Origin: Planctomycetaceae bacterium
GTDB taxonomy: Bacteria; Planctomycetota; UBA1135; GCA-002686595
Length of the DNA: 64,000 nucleotides
Assembly: GCA_016125265.1 (NCBI GenBank)
Contig: WGMC01000031.1
Span: 1-64,000 of the forward strand
Reading direction: 5' to 3'
Positions 10,870 to 19,960 of this stretch are shown piece after piece. A program made the translations under genes and the position numbers. The notes under the pieces were generated by a model, which was given only the letters and a program-made list of their open reading frames with translations, did no database searches and had not been told where the DNA came from. How positions within the stretch are numbered: position 1 is the first letter of the stretch; each line of letters starts with the position of its first letter.

Positions 10870-10875
10870 ATTGTG
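10870..10875 (-). promoter_or_regulatory. -10-like element of hutD (leaderless)
   Basis: CACAAT on the minus strand is separated from the hutD ATG (10863) by six bases, GCCGGG. There is no room for a Shine-Dalgarno. Same geometry as the SOS, eno and ACT-gene promoters. Confidence 0.4.
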
Positions 10876-10929
10876 CCCGCCGTCCCGCGCCGGGCCGCAG
10901 GGGATTGCGGGCCCGGTCCTTGGGCGACC

Positions 10930-10957
10930 TTGCGGCCCTGAGCCTTCCCGTTACGCT
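10930..10957 (+). promoter_or_regulatory. Sigma-70-like promoter of the 10997 gene
   Basis: TTGCGG (10930-10935), a 16-base spacer and TACGCT (10952-10957). The leader is about 33 bases and contains a GGAGG Shine-Dalgarno before the ATG at 10997. TACGCT recurs before the genes at 42629 and 50375, which supports it as a usual -10 here. Confidence 0.45.
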
Positions 10958-10996
10958 GCAAACTCGACGGAAACCGAACCCACCCCGGAGGCCTCC

Positions 10997-13591
10997 ATGC
11001 TCGCGACCCCGATCCTTGCCGCCGCCCTTGCCCTGACCCAGTCGGTTCCAGGCGAGGGGGCCGTCCCCTGCTCGGGGGATTGGGTCCCCGCGTTTGGTTC
11101 GACCATCGGAGTCGAGGGCGCGGTCAACGCGCTGCTCGACATCGGCGGTGTGACGATCGTCGGAGGATCGTTCGTCACCGCCGGGGGACAGGCCATCGGC
11201 AACGTGGCCCGTTTCGATGGAGAGGATTGGCATCCGCTCGGGCCGGGGCTGAACTCCGAGGTGTTGGCGTTGGGAGTCCTCGGTGCGCCCGACGCTCCGC
11301 GCATCTTCGCGGGCGGTCTGTTCCAGGCGTTGCCCGGCAGCCTGGCAGAGGTCAGCTCGGTCGCCGAGTTCGACGGCCAAGGTTGGTCCGCGCCCGGAGG
11401 GGGATTTGGCGGCGCCACCGTCGATTTCGAACTTTGGCACGACGAGTCCGGCGAATCCTTGCTCGCGCTCAACCAAGCCTTCTCGTCCCAGGGGGACATC
11501 ACGTGGCGCGTGGGACGGTACGGCGGCACGAGCTGGGAATCGATCAGCCCGCTGCATCTCGGCACGGCACGGCGCGTCGTCGTAAACGATGACGGGACCG
11601 GCCCGCGCATCTACGTGGTGGGGCAGAACATGGTCGGTGCCGACGGGATCCCGCGCCAGTTCCTGGTGTGGGACGGCACGGCCTGGCAGGCGACGGGAAC
11701 CAACGAGCCGATCGGCAACGTCACTGCCGTCACGAGCTTCGATTGGGGTCAAGGACCGCGCCTCACGGCGGCGGGCCTGATTGCCGGCGTGACGCCGGCG
11801 ACCCTTTCGCTCGCGTACCTTGAGGGGACCAATTGGGTCCACACACCCGTAGGCATTCAGGGCTTTCCTCCTTCCAAGGCCATCGTGTCCCTCGTGCCGG
11901 CGCAACTGCAGCCAGAGGGTCCGGTGGAGTTGTTTGGCCTTGGCGACCTGTACTTGGGGGATCCGGCCAAACGCAGCGTTCTGTTCCGCTGGCAAGGGGA
12001 TGCGTTTGCGAACGTGCTGAACGGTCAAGTGAATCTCGGTATCACAGGGTTGCGCAATCTGGAGCGGGTCGCTGGCGCTGAGGGCGACCGCCTGCTGATC
12101 GGCGGACTCAACTTCACGCTGGACGGTGCGATCGTGCGGAACGTAGCCAGCTACTCCTCTGCGGGCATCGACGCACTCGGCCTGGGGCTGCGAGGCACGG
12201 TGTACGACACAGCGCTGCGAGAGACACCCGCCGGGCCCGAGTTCTACCTCGTAGGTGGACCTCTTTCGATCGGCTCCAAGTCGCTCGGCTCGATCGCCCG
12301 CTACGCGGGTGGCGAGTGGCACTCCGAGGCCAAGCTTGGGGTCGGCGCGGACGGGGGCCAGCGCCTGTTCGTGGACGAGGAATCGCCGACGTCCGACCTG
12401 TATGCGGCGGGCGATGTGGTGCGGCGTTTCGACGGCACCACGTGGACCCAGCTCGGCGGCACCTTGCCGGGATCCCCAACCTCGCTGCTTTGGTTCGAGC
12501 CTCCGGGTGGCGAGCGCGAGTTGCACCTGGGCCTCGCCCGCACATCCACGACCCCCTGGAGCTCGCTGCGGCGCTTCGACGGATCGGTCTGGCAGTCGGT
12601 CCTCGGCAACGCCAATGGCTCCGTGAATGCGCTTTGTGTCTTCGACGACGGATCGGGTCCTGCGCTGTACGTGGGCGGCAACTTCACCCAGATCGACGGG
12701 CAACCGGCAAAATCGCTGGTGCGCTACGACGGCAAGGGGTGGACGGAACTGGGCGCGAGTCTCGTGGGAGTCGTGCAGGCCATGGCGGTCTACGATTCGG
12801 GCAACGGCCCGCAGTTGCACGTGGCGGGTCCGATCGCATTCGCCGACGGGGTTCCGGTGAAGAACGTCGTGCGGCTCGACGGGGGTGTGTGGTCCGCCGT
12901 GGGCGAGGGCCTGGTGGGGGACGTGCAGACTCTCACCGTGCACGACAGCCCCGCGGGCCCGCTCCTCGTTGCGGCCGGGCTGCTGCTGGCGCCGGAATCG
13001 CAGACTCCCAGGGCGCTCGCCCGTTGGGATGGCGAGCATTGGGCATTCGACCCCGACACGTTGTTCGGCGGCAAGGTCCTCACCGCGCGCAGCCACCTGT
13101 GGCCCGGCGACCTCGAGCCCACGCTGCACGTGGGTGGCACGTTCACCGCGGTCGGTGACAACCGCGACAGCCACTTCGCGCGCTGGGGCTGCCCGCAGCA
13201 GGCGCCGCTCGTGAATCCCATCCCCAGTTGTCAACCGAGCGCCGTGGCCCTCGCCAGCAGCGCGTCGTTCGCGCCCCTCGGCGGCGCACTTCCGCTTGCG
13301 GTGAGCGCGGGTGCGACGTCCGAAGTGGCCGTCGTGTTGCTCGGGCTGCCGTTCACCGCGGGCCAGGGCTGCGGCCTCGAGCTTGTTGGCCTCGGCGAGC
13401 TGTGGCTCGATCCCCTGCAGACCATCTCCGTGGTCGCCGTCGGAGCGCCGCTCCTCGGCAGCTTCGCAACCACCCTCCCCGTGCCCTCCACCCCCGGCCT
13501 GTTCGGCCTCGAAATCGCCCTGCAAGCCGCATCGCTGGAGGGCCCCGCCGCGACGTTGAGCAACGCGCTCTCCGTGGTGCTGGGGCCCTGA
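10997..13591 (+). CDS. Secreted propeller-repeat protein with lineage-type C-terminal domain
   Basis: An 864-residue protein. A signal peptide (MLATPILAAALALTQS) is followed by about a dozen blade-like repeats of the form 'VARFDGEDWHPLG-PGLN-SEVLAL' and 'SLVRYDGKGWTELGASL-VGVVQAMAVYDSGNGPQLHVAG'. The repeats are related to Kelch/WD-like propellers and the same family as the genes at 60581 and 62340. The last about 110 residues form a separate domain, with a GCGLELVGLGELWLDP core and a final hydrophobic strand NALSVVLGP, that is shared with those proteins. It probably acts outside the cell; ligand unknown. GGAGG lies six bases before the ATG. The base composition is slightly less GC-rich than that of its neighbours. 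Confidence 0.7.
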   Translation: MLATPILAAALALTQSVPGEGAVPCSGDWVPAFGSTIGVEGAVNALLDIGGVTIVGGSFVTAGGQAIGNVARFDGEDWHPLGPGLNSEVLALGVLGAPDAPRIFAGGLFQALPGSLAEVSSVAEFDGQGWSAPGGGFGGATVDFELWHDESGESLLALNQAFSSQGDITWRVGRYGGTSWESISPLHLGTARRVVVNDDGTGPRIYVVGQNMVGADGIPRQFLVWDGTAWQATGTNEPIGNVTAVTSFDWGQGPRLTAAGLIAGVTPATLSLAYLEGTNWVHTPVGIQGFPPSKAIVSLVPAQLQPEGPVELFGLGDLYLGDPAKRSVLFRWQGDAFANVLNGQVNLGITGLRNLERVAGAEGDRLLIGGLNFTLDGAIVRNVASYSSAGIDALGLGLRGTVYDTALRETPAGPEFYLVGGPLSIGSKSLGSIARYAGGEWHSEAKLGVGADGGQRLFVDEESPTSDLYAAGDVVRRFDGTTWTQLGGTLPGSPTSLLWFEPPGGERELHLGLARTSTTPWSSLRRFDGSVWQSVLGNANGSVNALCVFDDGSGPALYVGGNFTQIDGQPAKSLVRYDGKGWTELGASLVGVVQAMAVYDSGNGPQLHVAGPIAFADGVPVKNVVRLDGGVWSAVGEGLVGDVQTLTVHDSPAGPLLVAAGLLLAPESQTPRALARWDGEHWAFDPDTLFGGKVLTARSHLWPGDLEPTLHVGGTFTAVGDNRDSHFARWGCPQQAPLVNPIPSCQPSAVALASSASFAPLGGALPLAVSAGATSEVAVVLLGLPFTAGQGCGLELVGLGELWLDPLQTISVVAVGAPLLGSFATTLPVPSTPGLFGLEIALQAASLEGPAATLSNALSVVLGP

Positions 13592-13853
13592 CGGCAACGC
13601 CGGAGTCGGCCGCCGCCGGAGCATCGGGGGCGGGCGGCTCGTTGTGCCGTTGGCCCGTCCACCACGCAGCTCCAGCGGCGTGCCAATCCCAAAGACGCCG
13701 GTGCGCCCGAGCGGTTGCGCGCCCGCGGTTTTTTTGTCGGCGACCTGGCTCCCGATTTCAGACCGGGGGCCGACTCGGCCGAAGGGACCCCACTCGCGCT
13801 CCGCCGGCGCGGGGGCCCCTGCGGGGCAGCCGCAGTCGATCCGGAGCGCTGGC

Positions 13854-14270
13854 ATGTCCCCGACGAAGTGGTCCTTGGTGCTGCCCCTCGTGGCGGCGGT
13901 GTGGTTGCCTGGCTGCCTCAGCTCGTCCCAGTTCGCCGGGACCTACGCGGAGGGCGTGCAAACCCAGACGTTCGAGTTCGACGGCGCCGTGCTGCTCGTC
14001 GAGTCCTACCAGGAGATCTCCTACAACTTCTGGGGCGAGACCTTCGAGGGCGTGCGCTACGACTACACCCTGACCTCCCGGTCGGCATCGCCGCTGCTCG
14101 GCAAGGTGGTCCTCGAGCCGGCGGGGGGGCAACCGGTCCGCGCGATGCGACACGACGAGGAGCACACCATCCAGCCCGGCGCCTCGGCGTACGTGGGGAC
14201 CGTTCTGTTCGAGCCGTCGGTGCGCTCCGCCGAGGTGAATCACCAGGCGTTCGTGCGGCCGGTCCCGTGA
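13854..14270 (+). CDS. Small putative lipoprotein of unknown function
   Basis: 138 residues. A signal peptide ends in a good lipobox (WLPGC, Cys about residue 18), so it should be lipid-anchored. The rest is a beta-rich domain (QTQTFEFDGAVLLVES, VRYDYTLTSRSASPLLGKVVLEP, SAYVGTVLFEP). The frame is open from 13644, but only from this ATG is there a signal peptide; GGAG lies about nine bases upstream. Function not recognised. The 260 bases before it hold no convincing gene. Confidence 0.6.
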   Translation: MSPTKWSLVLPLVAAVWLPGCLSSSQFAGTYAEGVQTQTFEFDGAVLLVESYQEISYNFWGETFEGVRYDYTLTSRSASPLLGKVVLEPAGGQPVRAMRHDEEHTIQPGASAYVGTVLFEPSVRSAEVNHQAFVRPVP

Positions 14271-14315
14271 GCTAGTGCCACGTCTGGGCCCAAGGGGGGG
14301 GCGGGCTCGCGCGGC

Positions 14316-14335
14316 GGACATTTGTCTGCTAGTCT
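14316..14335 (+). promoter_or_regulatory. LexA operator overlapping the lexA-imuA promoter
   Basis: The palindrome GGACATTTGTCT (14316-14327; one base off the AGACA-N2-TGTCT form) runs into TGC-TAGTCT, an extended -10 at 14330-14335. The lexA ATG follows eight bases later, so the mRNA should be leaderless and LexA would cover the core promoter. The same block lies before imuB and dnaE2. Confidence 0.8.
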
Positions 14336-14343
14336 TGGGTCCC

Positions 14344-15045
14344 ATGGCCAAGGGCACAACCGGCGGGGACGGGCGGGCGAAGAAGGGCACAGGCGTTGGG
14401 GCGACGGCCTCCCGACCTGCGCTTGGCGGAGCATCGCCGGAGGGCAGCACGCGCGAGCGCATCTACCAGGCCGTGCGCGCGGGGCTCGACGCGGGGCGCG
14501 CGCCGTCGCTGCGCGAACTGCGCGAGGCGGTGGGGCTCAAGGCGCTCGAAAGTGTGCGCGCGCAGCTCGAGAAGTTGGTGCAGGAGGGTCGCCTCGTCAA
14601 GCAGGCCGGCGCGCGCGGTTGGGCGTTGGCCGCGAGCGGTGCGAACTCCGTCCAGCGCGTCCGGCGTGTGCCCCTGCTCGGCCGCGTGCCGGCTGGCAAC
14701 TGGAGCGAGGCGCTCGAACACCAGGAGGGCGAGTTGCACGTGGAGTGCAAACGCGGCTCGGGCGAGGGCTGGTTCGCCCTGCGCGTGGTGGGGGACAGCA
14801 TGGTTGGCGCGGCGATCCTCGACGGGGACGTGGTCGTGGTCGACAGCAAGGCCCGCGCGAAGAGCGGCGACATCGTCGTGGCGCGGCTCGACGGCGAGGC
14901 CACCGTGAAACGGCTCTTCGTGCGCGGTCGACGTGTGGAGCTGCGCCCCGAGAACCCCGCTTACAACCCGATCGTGCCCGGCGCGGGCGCGGAACTCGAG
15001 ATCCTGGGACCCGTGGTGGAGGTGAGGCGCAGCCTGTTGCCGTGA
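14344..15045 (+). CDS. lexA: SOS repressor LexA
   Basis: A 233-residue repressor with self-cleaving protease. An N-terminal basic tail of about 35 residues is longer than usual. The winged helix-turn-helix follows (about 36-98; APSLRELREAVGLKALESVRAQLEKL). The S24 domain has the cleavage site VPAG (A117-G118), the nucleophile in GDSM (S152) and the general base in EATVKRL (K189). The recognition-helix region (KALESVRAQLEKL) differs from the Gram-positive and E. coli types, in keeping with the unusual operator just upstream. The ATG at 14344 is fixed by the promoter. The stop overlaps imuA, so lexA and imuA are co-transcribed and autoregulated. Confidence 0.95.
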   Translation: MAKGTTGGDGRAKKGTGVGATASRPALGGASPEGSTRERIYQAVRAGLDAGRAPSLRELREAVGLKALESVRAQLEKLVQEGRLVKQAGARGWALAASGANSVQRVRRVPLLGRVPAGNWSEALEHQEGELHVECKRGSGEGWFALRVVGDSMVGAAILDGDVVVVDSKARAKSGDIVVARLDGEATVKRLFVRGRRVELRPENPAYNPIVPGAGAELEILGPVVEVRRSLLP

Positions 15046-15680
15046 AGTCCGCCGCGGAAACGCCGTTGCCCGTCGAGGGGCTCTTGCCCGCGCGGGCCCT
15101 CGCTTTGGAAATCGACGCTCTTCCCGCACCCGCGTGGAGTTGGCTCGAGCTGGGCGGGCGTTTGGTGGAAGTGGCTTCGGGGAACGGCGGAGCGGGCCAT
15201 TCGGCGGCGCTCGTGTTGGTGGTGGATGCGCAGTTGCGCGGCGAGCCCTGCGTGTGGATCGGCCTCGAGCAGCGCGGCCTCTTCCCGCCGGACGCGGAGG
15301 CTGCGGGGGTGGACCTTTTGGCCCTGGCGTTCGTGCGCGTGAAGACCACGGCGGACCTGGTGCGCGCGGCGGATCTGTGCGCGCGTTCGGGCGCCTTTGG
15401 GCTGATCGTCGTGGACCTCGCCGCGTTCGTGCCGCCGCTCTCCACGCTGTCGCGCCTCGGGGGCCTCGCGCGGGCGCACCACACGGCGCTCGTCCTGCTG
15501 AGCGAAAAACAGCCGGGTTCGCCGTCCCTGGGTTCGTTCGTGTCGCTGCGCGCCGACACACGCTTCGAGCGGCAGCGCTCAGGTTGTTTTGCCCTGCACG
15601 TCGAGGTCGACCGCGACCGCCGCCGCACCCGCCCCTGGCGCGTGACCGAGCCCCGCCGGGGGCCGCCTGGGCTGTCGTAG
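15042..15680 (+). CDS. imuA: ImuA (RecA-like mutasome protein)
   Basis: A 212-residue protein of the ImuA/SulA-RecA-like family that works with ImuB and DnaE2 in SOS mutagenesis. The frame shows the family's reduced RecA core: a degenerate Walker A (SGNGGAGHS at 46-54, with H in place of K), strands SAALVLVVDAQL, CVWIGLEQ, a Walker-B-like FGLIVVDLAAF and ALVLLSEKQ, and a C-terminal basic tail (DRDRRRTRPWRV). The GTG at 15042 overlaps the lexA stop (GTGA), which decides the start. Nucleotide binding is doubtful given the lost lysine. It is short for the family. Confidence 0.8.
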   Translation: MKSAAETPLPVEGLLPARALALEIDALPAPAWSWLELGGRLVEVASGNGGAGHSAALVLVVDAQLRGEPCVWIGLEQRGLFPPDAEAAGVDLLALAFVRVKTTADLVRAADLCARSGAFGLIVVDLAAFVPPLSTLSRLGGLARAHHTALVLLSEKQPGSPSLGSFVSLRADTRFERQRSGCFALHVEVDRDRRRTRPWRVTEPRRGPPGLS

Positions 15681-15842
15681 CCGGGGGCGGCCTGTTTTTG
15701 CGTCCACGGGCGGAATTGCTGAAACCCGTCCAGGGGGGCGCCGTCTCTCTCCCTGCCGCACGAGGGGGAGCCGTCTGCGGCGGCATTGGCGAGGCCACTC
15801 CGCCCATGCCTACACCTTGCCAGCCATCCCAGGAGATTTCCC

Positions 15843-16343
15843 ATGAGACTGCTGTTCTCGCTCGCCAGTTTTGCGCTCGTGGTTCTTGTCTGCGCCGCTT
15901 CCGCGGCCCAGGACCCGCTCTCGCAGCCGAACTGCTACACCCTGCACGACGTACCGGGCAAGATCGAACAACTCGGGCCCATCCTGTGCAAATGCGGCAG
16001 CGGGCCCACTGCGCAAGGAAGTGTCTCGTTGCCGGTGGGAGGGTCCGGTGCCACCGTGACCGTCAACGCGAGCCCCGGCGGAGCGAACGGCGGGCTGACC
16101 TGTCACCAGTCCACCTGGGTCACCCCACCTTCGCGGGGGGCCACCCCGGGCGGCCCCGTGCAAGCGACTTTGGAAGAGCTTAAGGTCTTGGGTTTCCATG
16201 AGGCGTGCAATCTCTCCGGTTGCCGGTCGTTGCTTTGGGGCTTGGTCACTTGGGGCGGCCCCGCGTGCGTCAAAACACCCTTCGATACGGGGCAATGGGT
16301 GCCCCACTGGAAGTTCACGGGCTTCTGCCCGGTCGAGTTCTGA
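15843..16343 (+). CDS. Small secreted cysteine-containing protein of unknown function
   Basis: 166 residues, with a signal peptide (LLFSLASFALVVLVCAASAAQ) and a mature part with seven cysteines, several in pairs (ILCKCGSG, EACNLSGC), so disulfides are likely. AGGAGA lies seven bases before the ATG. No family recognised. It lies between the two SOS operons and breaks what is usually an imuA-imuB cluster, but carries no LexA box itself. Confidence 0.6.
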   Translation: MRLLFSLASFALVVLVCAASAAQDPLSQPNCYTLHDVPGKIEQLGPILCKCGSGPTAQGSVSLPVGGSGATVTVNASPGGANGGLTCHQSTWVTPPSRGATPGGPVQATLEELKVLGFHEACNLSGCRSLLWGLVTWGGPACVKTPFDTGQWVPHWKFTGFCPVEF

Positions 16344-16389
16344 TTCAAAGTCCAGAGGTTCTCTCAGCACACCCACAGCGGAGGTGCTC

Positions 16390-18306
16390 GTGCTTTTCGA
16401 ACTCATGTTGACTCTGGTGCAAGAGCGCCACGCGTTGGATTCCGCACCCGTATATCGACCCCACGAGTTGTTGCCCGAGCCCCTGGTGCAGGGACTGGAA
16501 CGGGTGCACCGGCTGGAGGCGCGCTATCTGGAGCTGGGCTTCTACCTGCCCAACGGGCTCCTGAATCCCGAGCCGCCCCAACCCGACTCCGAGGGCACGG
16601 CGTTTCTGGTGGGCAGCGAGCCCGACATCTTTCCCGGCTTGGATGCTTTCGAGTTCCAACAGGGCGAGCAAACCAGCGATGCGGATGAAGACGGCGGCGG
16701 CGCATCCTTGCAACTTCCGATCGAGCAGCTTCTCGAGTCCGGTCTCTACGAAGCAGGCTACCAGGGGGCCAAAGCGGCGTTTTCGAGCCACCCGGCACTT
16801 CGGCCCGAGGATGTGCTGCGCTGTTTCGACGACGAGTTCCTGAACAGCGAACCCGTCCGTCCGGGCGACGACGCGCGCGCTCTGGAGTTGGCCGCGAAGA
16901 GCCAGCGACGGCTCGGGCTCTTGGGCAATGGTTCCATCGCCTACGTGGCCTGGGGCTTTTTGCACCTGGAAGAGTTTTGGACGGACCGACTTGCAGAGCG
17001 CGAGGAGTTCCTCGCCGTCCTGATCGACCGGGGTGTCGCGTCGGAGCGCAGCGCCTGGGCCGTGCGACGTGTTCTGCAGCGCCCCCTGAAGCGATCCGCC
17101 GAGCGCCCGGCTCGGGGCATCGCGATGGACGTGGATCGACTGGCCGGTCCCGTGGGGTTCCGTGCGCGCCACGAGGCTGTGCTCGAGCGGCTGGTGGCGG
17201 ATCTCGAGGCGATTCGCCGATCCAAGGATGGAAAACAGGCGCTGGCTCCGAAACTGCGCTACGTCCAGTCCGACGGCACCGTTACCACATGGGACAACCC
17301 CTTGGCTCACCTGCCTGCTTGGAGTGCGGAGATGCTGTCCTGGGTGCAGCGGGAGTTGCGTCCGGATCGGTTTGCCGGCGAACTGCGCCGTGGCGACACA
17401 CTCGCCAAGCGGCTCGTGTACTGGACCGAACTGGCCAAACGCGTGCCGTTTGCGGAGCTGCGCGAGGAGGTGCTCGCGGAACTACGCGCCATGATTGCGG
17501 GCACAGACAAGCTCCCCGGGTCCGAGCGTTGGGCGGAGCTGATCGCGCTCGAGGCGCAGGGGGAGCTCTCCGATGCGGATCGCGCCGAGCTCGAGGAAAT
17601 CGTGCGAAGCCGCCGCGAGATGCACGAAGAACTGATCGGGCACATGGCTCCGTTGCTGGTGTATTCAGGGAAGGCTGACCACTACGCCCTGCTTGCGGCA
17701 ACCCTGTCGAAGGACGTCACCGCCATACTGGATGCAACCTTCGACGAGTTTGCGCAGAATCGACTCCTTGGCTCCTCCTGGGGCGTACTTTCCATGGAAC
17801 GGCATCCCGACTCGCTGTGGGTGTTGCGCCAGCACCTGTTCGAGCCCGACCAACGCTTGCCGCGCTTCGCTGCGCGTCCGATGATCGCCTGGGCGGCGAG
17901 GCATGGCCTGCCCGGGTACGAGGTCCTGTTGGAGGACTGCCTGCGCGAGGGAACCGTGCCCGAGCGGGGTGCCGCACTGGCCAACTCGGCTTGGCTTTCC
18001 ACGTCCCGCTACAAGGAGGAGTTGGAGCGTCTTGTGGCTGACCATCTCGACCCGAAGATGTCGGACTGGGACCTGGCGTCGGCGAAGTCGTCCATCCTCG
18101 ACAGCCTCAGCAAACGGAACGACGAGACCGCCCGTGCGATTTTGGTCCGCAGCTTCTACGACGGTCGGTGGGCCGAGTCCGCGGGGCGCTGGAGCTGGTC
18201 CCACACCGACCCGAGCTTGCGGGCCTGGGCGGTGGCCCAGTTGAGCGCGGAGGATCGGGCGGTTTTGCTCGAGAAGAAGCTCGTGCCGCCGGGGCTCCTG
18301 AAGTGA
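16390..18306 (+). CDS. Large cytoplasmic protein of unknown function
   Basis: About 638 residues, mostly helical, with no signal peptide or membrane segment. The C-terminal 250 residues contain HEAT-like helical pairs (LLAATLSKDVTAILDATFDEF, YEVLLEDCLREGTVPERGAALANSAWLS, KSSILDSLSKRNDETARAILVRSF). An acidic low-complexity stretch lies around residues 90-105. GTG at 16390 fits a GGAG seven bases upstream; GTG 16384 and ATG 16405 are alternatives. GC content is clearly below that of lexA and imuB. It ends about 80 bases before the imuB operator. Function not recognised. Confidence 0.6.
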   Translation: MLFELMLTLVQERHALDSAPVYRPHELLPEPLVQGLERVHRLEARYLELGFYLPNGLLNPEPPQPDSEGTAFLVGSEPDIFPGLDAFEFQQGEQTSDADEDGGGASLQLPIEQLLESGLYEAGYQGAKAAFSSHPALRPEDVLRCFDDEFLNSEPVRPGDDARALELAAKSQRRLGLLGNGSIAYVAWGFLHLEEFWTDRLAEREEFLAVLIDRGVASERSAWAVRRVLQRPLKRSAERPARGIAMDVDRLAGPVGFRARHEAVLERLVADLEAIRRSKDGKQALAPKLRYVQSDGTVTTWDNPLAHLPAWSAEMLSWVQRELRPDRFAGELRRGDTLAKRLVYWTELAKRVPFAELREEVLAELRAMIAGTDKLPGSERWAELIALEAQGELSDADRAELEEIVRSRREMHEELIGHMAPLLVYSGKADHYALLAATLSKDVTAILDATFDEFAQNRLLGSSWGVLSMERHPDSLWVLRQHLFEPDQRLPRFAARPMIAWAARHGLPGYEVLLEDCLREGTVPERGAALANSAWLSTSRYKEELERLVADHLDPKMSDWDLASAKSSILDSLSKRNDETARAILVRSFYDGRWAESAGRWSWSHTDPSLRAWAVAQLSAEDRAVLLEKKLVPPGLLK

Positions 18307-18385
18307 GCGCGCGGGCTCGCCGGGGTGCCCTAAGCGGGCCCTGAGCCAGGGCTTGGCTCCATCCTGTAGGGGCGGGCTGGATGAC

Positions 18386-18405
18386 AGACAAATGTCTGCT
18401 AGCCT
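18386..18405 (+). promoter_or_regulatory. LexA operator overlapping the imuB promoter
   Basis: Perfect palindrome AGACAAATGTCT (18386-18397), followed by TGC-TAGCCT with the -10 at 18400-18405. The imuB ATG lies six bases after the -10. Identical to the dnaE2 operator across the palindrome. Confidence 0.8.
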
Positions 18406-18411
18406 GTGGCC

Positions 18412-19947
18412 ATGGAGCAGGGGCGGCTAGGGGAGGCGGCGAACGGCAACGCGCGGCGCGAGCGCCTTGCTTGCCTCGACCTGGTCGCGTTTGCGCTGCA
18501 GCTCGTGCACGTCGATCGGCCCGATTGGCGCGGGCGGCCCGCGGTGGCGGTCGAGCACGACGGGCCCCAATCCCCCGTGACCCACGCCAACGACGCCGCC
18601 CGCGCGGCCGGTGTGGCGGTCGGCATGCGCTACGGCGTGGCGCTCGGTCTTTGCGCCGAACTCGCGGCCGGTGTGGTGGATGGGCCCCGGGTGGCTGCGG
18701 GTGTCGCGACGGTGCTCGCCGTGTTGCAGCGGTTTTCGCCGCTGGTGCAACCCAAGGAGGACGAACCCGGTGTGTTCTGGGTGCACGGGCGCGGACTGGG
18801 GGGGCTCTACGGGGGGCCGAAGGCCTGGGCGGATGCAATGCTCGGTGCGCTCGGGGCCCTGGGGTTCGCGGCGCGGCTCGCGGTGGGCTTCGACGGGTTT
18901 TCGACCTACGCGGCGGCGAAGGGGCTCGCGAAGGGGGAGCCGCTCGTGTTTCGAAGTCCCGAGGAGGAACGTGTGTGCATCCAAGGGGTGCCGATCGCGG
19001 CGCTCCACTTGCCGCCTCCGGTGCGCGACCGATTGCATCGGTTGGGGATCGCGAGCGCGGGCGAGTTTGCGAAGTTGCCAGCGGGTGGTGTGCTCGAGCG
19101 GTTTGGGTCCGAGGTGTTCGACCTGCAGCGGTTGGCGGCCGGTGCGCGGCGCGCGGAGTTCTGCGCGGCGAAGGAGGAGTTGCCGCTCGCGGCCGAAGTG
19201 CATCTCGACGAGCCCGAAGCGCGGCTCGAGGGCCTGTTGCACCACGTGGGGGAGTTGGCGGCGCCGATGTTGGCGGGGCTCGCCAGAAGTGCCCAGGCGG
19301 CGCGGGTTCTGCTCGTCGAGTTGCAGCTCGAACGCGGTGGCGTGCGCACCGAACGCCTCGTGCCGGGGGAACCCACCTGCGATCTGGTTTGGTTGTTGCG
19401 GCTCCTGGCCATGCGGCTCGAAGCGGTGGTGTTGCCCGCGGGCGCCGAGCGCATCCGCGTGGAGCTCGAACCCACCGCCGCGCCGGCGCACCAGGGCGCG
19501 CTCTTCCTGCAGCACCACGCGCGCCACCCGGCGGCGTTGGCGAAGGTGCTCGGTGCCCTGACGGCGGCGCTCGGACCGGATGCGGTCGTGCGCGCGGCGT
19601 CGACCAGCGCCCACCTGCCCGAGCGCAGTTACCGGTGGGAGCGCCTCGTGGATCTGCCGCGCGCCAGGCCGCGGCCCGAGACGCTGCCGCCGCTCGTGCG
19701 TTTGCAGCTCGATCCGCCGCTCGAGCTGCCGCCGAGACCGCGCCACGGCACGGACGGTTGGCTGGCGGGCGGCCTGGGCCGCGGGGCGGTGGTGCGGCTC
19801 GTCGGGCCCTATCTCTTGAGCGGCGGCTGGTGGGGGCGCGAAGTGCGCCGCGAGTACCACCTGGCCGAGTTGCAAACGGGCGAGGTGCTGTGGCTCTACT
19901 ACGACGCCGAACGCCGCACGTGGCACTGCCAGGGCCGAGTGACGTGA
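18412..19947 (+). CDS. imuB: ImuB (Y-family polymerase-like mutasome hub)
   Basis: A 511-residue protein with the Y-family DNA polymerase fold, the adaptor that links DnaE2 to the beta clamp during error-prone repair. Palm and fingers are visible (CLDLVAFALQLVHVDRPDW, RAAGVAVGMRYGVAL, FWVHGRGLGGLYGG, RLAVGFDGFSTYAAAKGL), then a helix-hairpin-helix region (VRDRLHRLGIASAGEFAKLP) and a little-finger-like domain. The paired acidic residues of active Y polymerases (as in SxDE) are absent from the FWVHGRG block, as in other ImuB proteins, so it should be catalytically dead. A GTG at 18406 is in frame, but the promoter geometry favours ATG 18412. It stands alone, not next to imuA. Confidence 0.85.
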   Translation: MEQGRLGEAANGNARRERLACLDLVAFALQLVHVDRPDWRGRPAVAVEHDGPQSPVTHANDAARAAGVAVGMRYGVALGLCAELAAGVVDGPRVAAGVATVLAVLQRFSPLVQPKEDEPGVFWVHGRGLGGLYGGPKAWADAMLGALGALGFAARLAVGFDGFSTYAAAKGLAKGEPLVFRSPEEERVCIQGVPIAALHLPPPVRDRLHRLGIASAGEFAKLPAGGVLERFGSEVFDLQRLAAGARRAEFCAAKEELPLAAEVHLDEPEARLEGLLHHVGELAAPMLAGLARSAQAARVLLVELQLERGGVRTERLVPGEPTCDLVWLLRLLAMRLEAVVLPAGAERIRVELEPTAAPAHQGALFLQHHARHPAALAKVLGALTAALGPDAVVRAASTSAHLPERSYRWERLVDLPRARPRPETLPPLVRLQLDPPLELPPRPRHGTDGWLAGGLGRGAVVRLVGPYLLSGGWWGREVRREYHLAELQTGEVLWLYYDAERRTWHCQGRVT

Positions 19948-19960
19948 TCCAACCGCTTGG

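Noticed and set aside
10238-13855. Very long minus-strand extension upstream of the redoxin gene
   Set aside because: It runs antisense to hutD's region and the 10997 propeller gene, has no recognisable domain, and the lipoprotein signal at 10237 marks the true start.
13715-13860. Redoxin-like opening (VGDLAPDFRPG) in a plus-strand frame before the lipoprotein gene
   Set aside because: Only one short motif, followed by low-complexity sequence without a thioredoxin fold; chance is likely.
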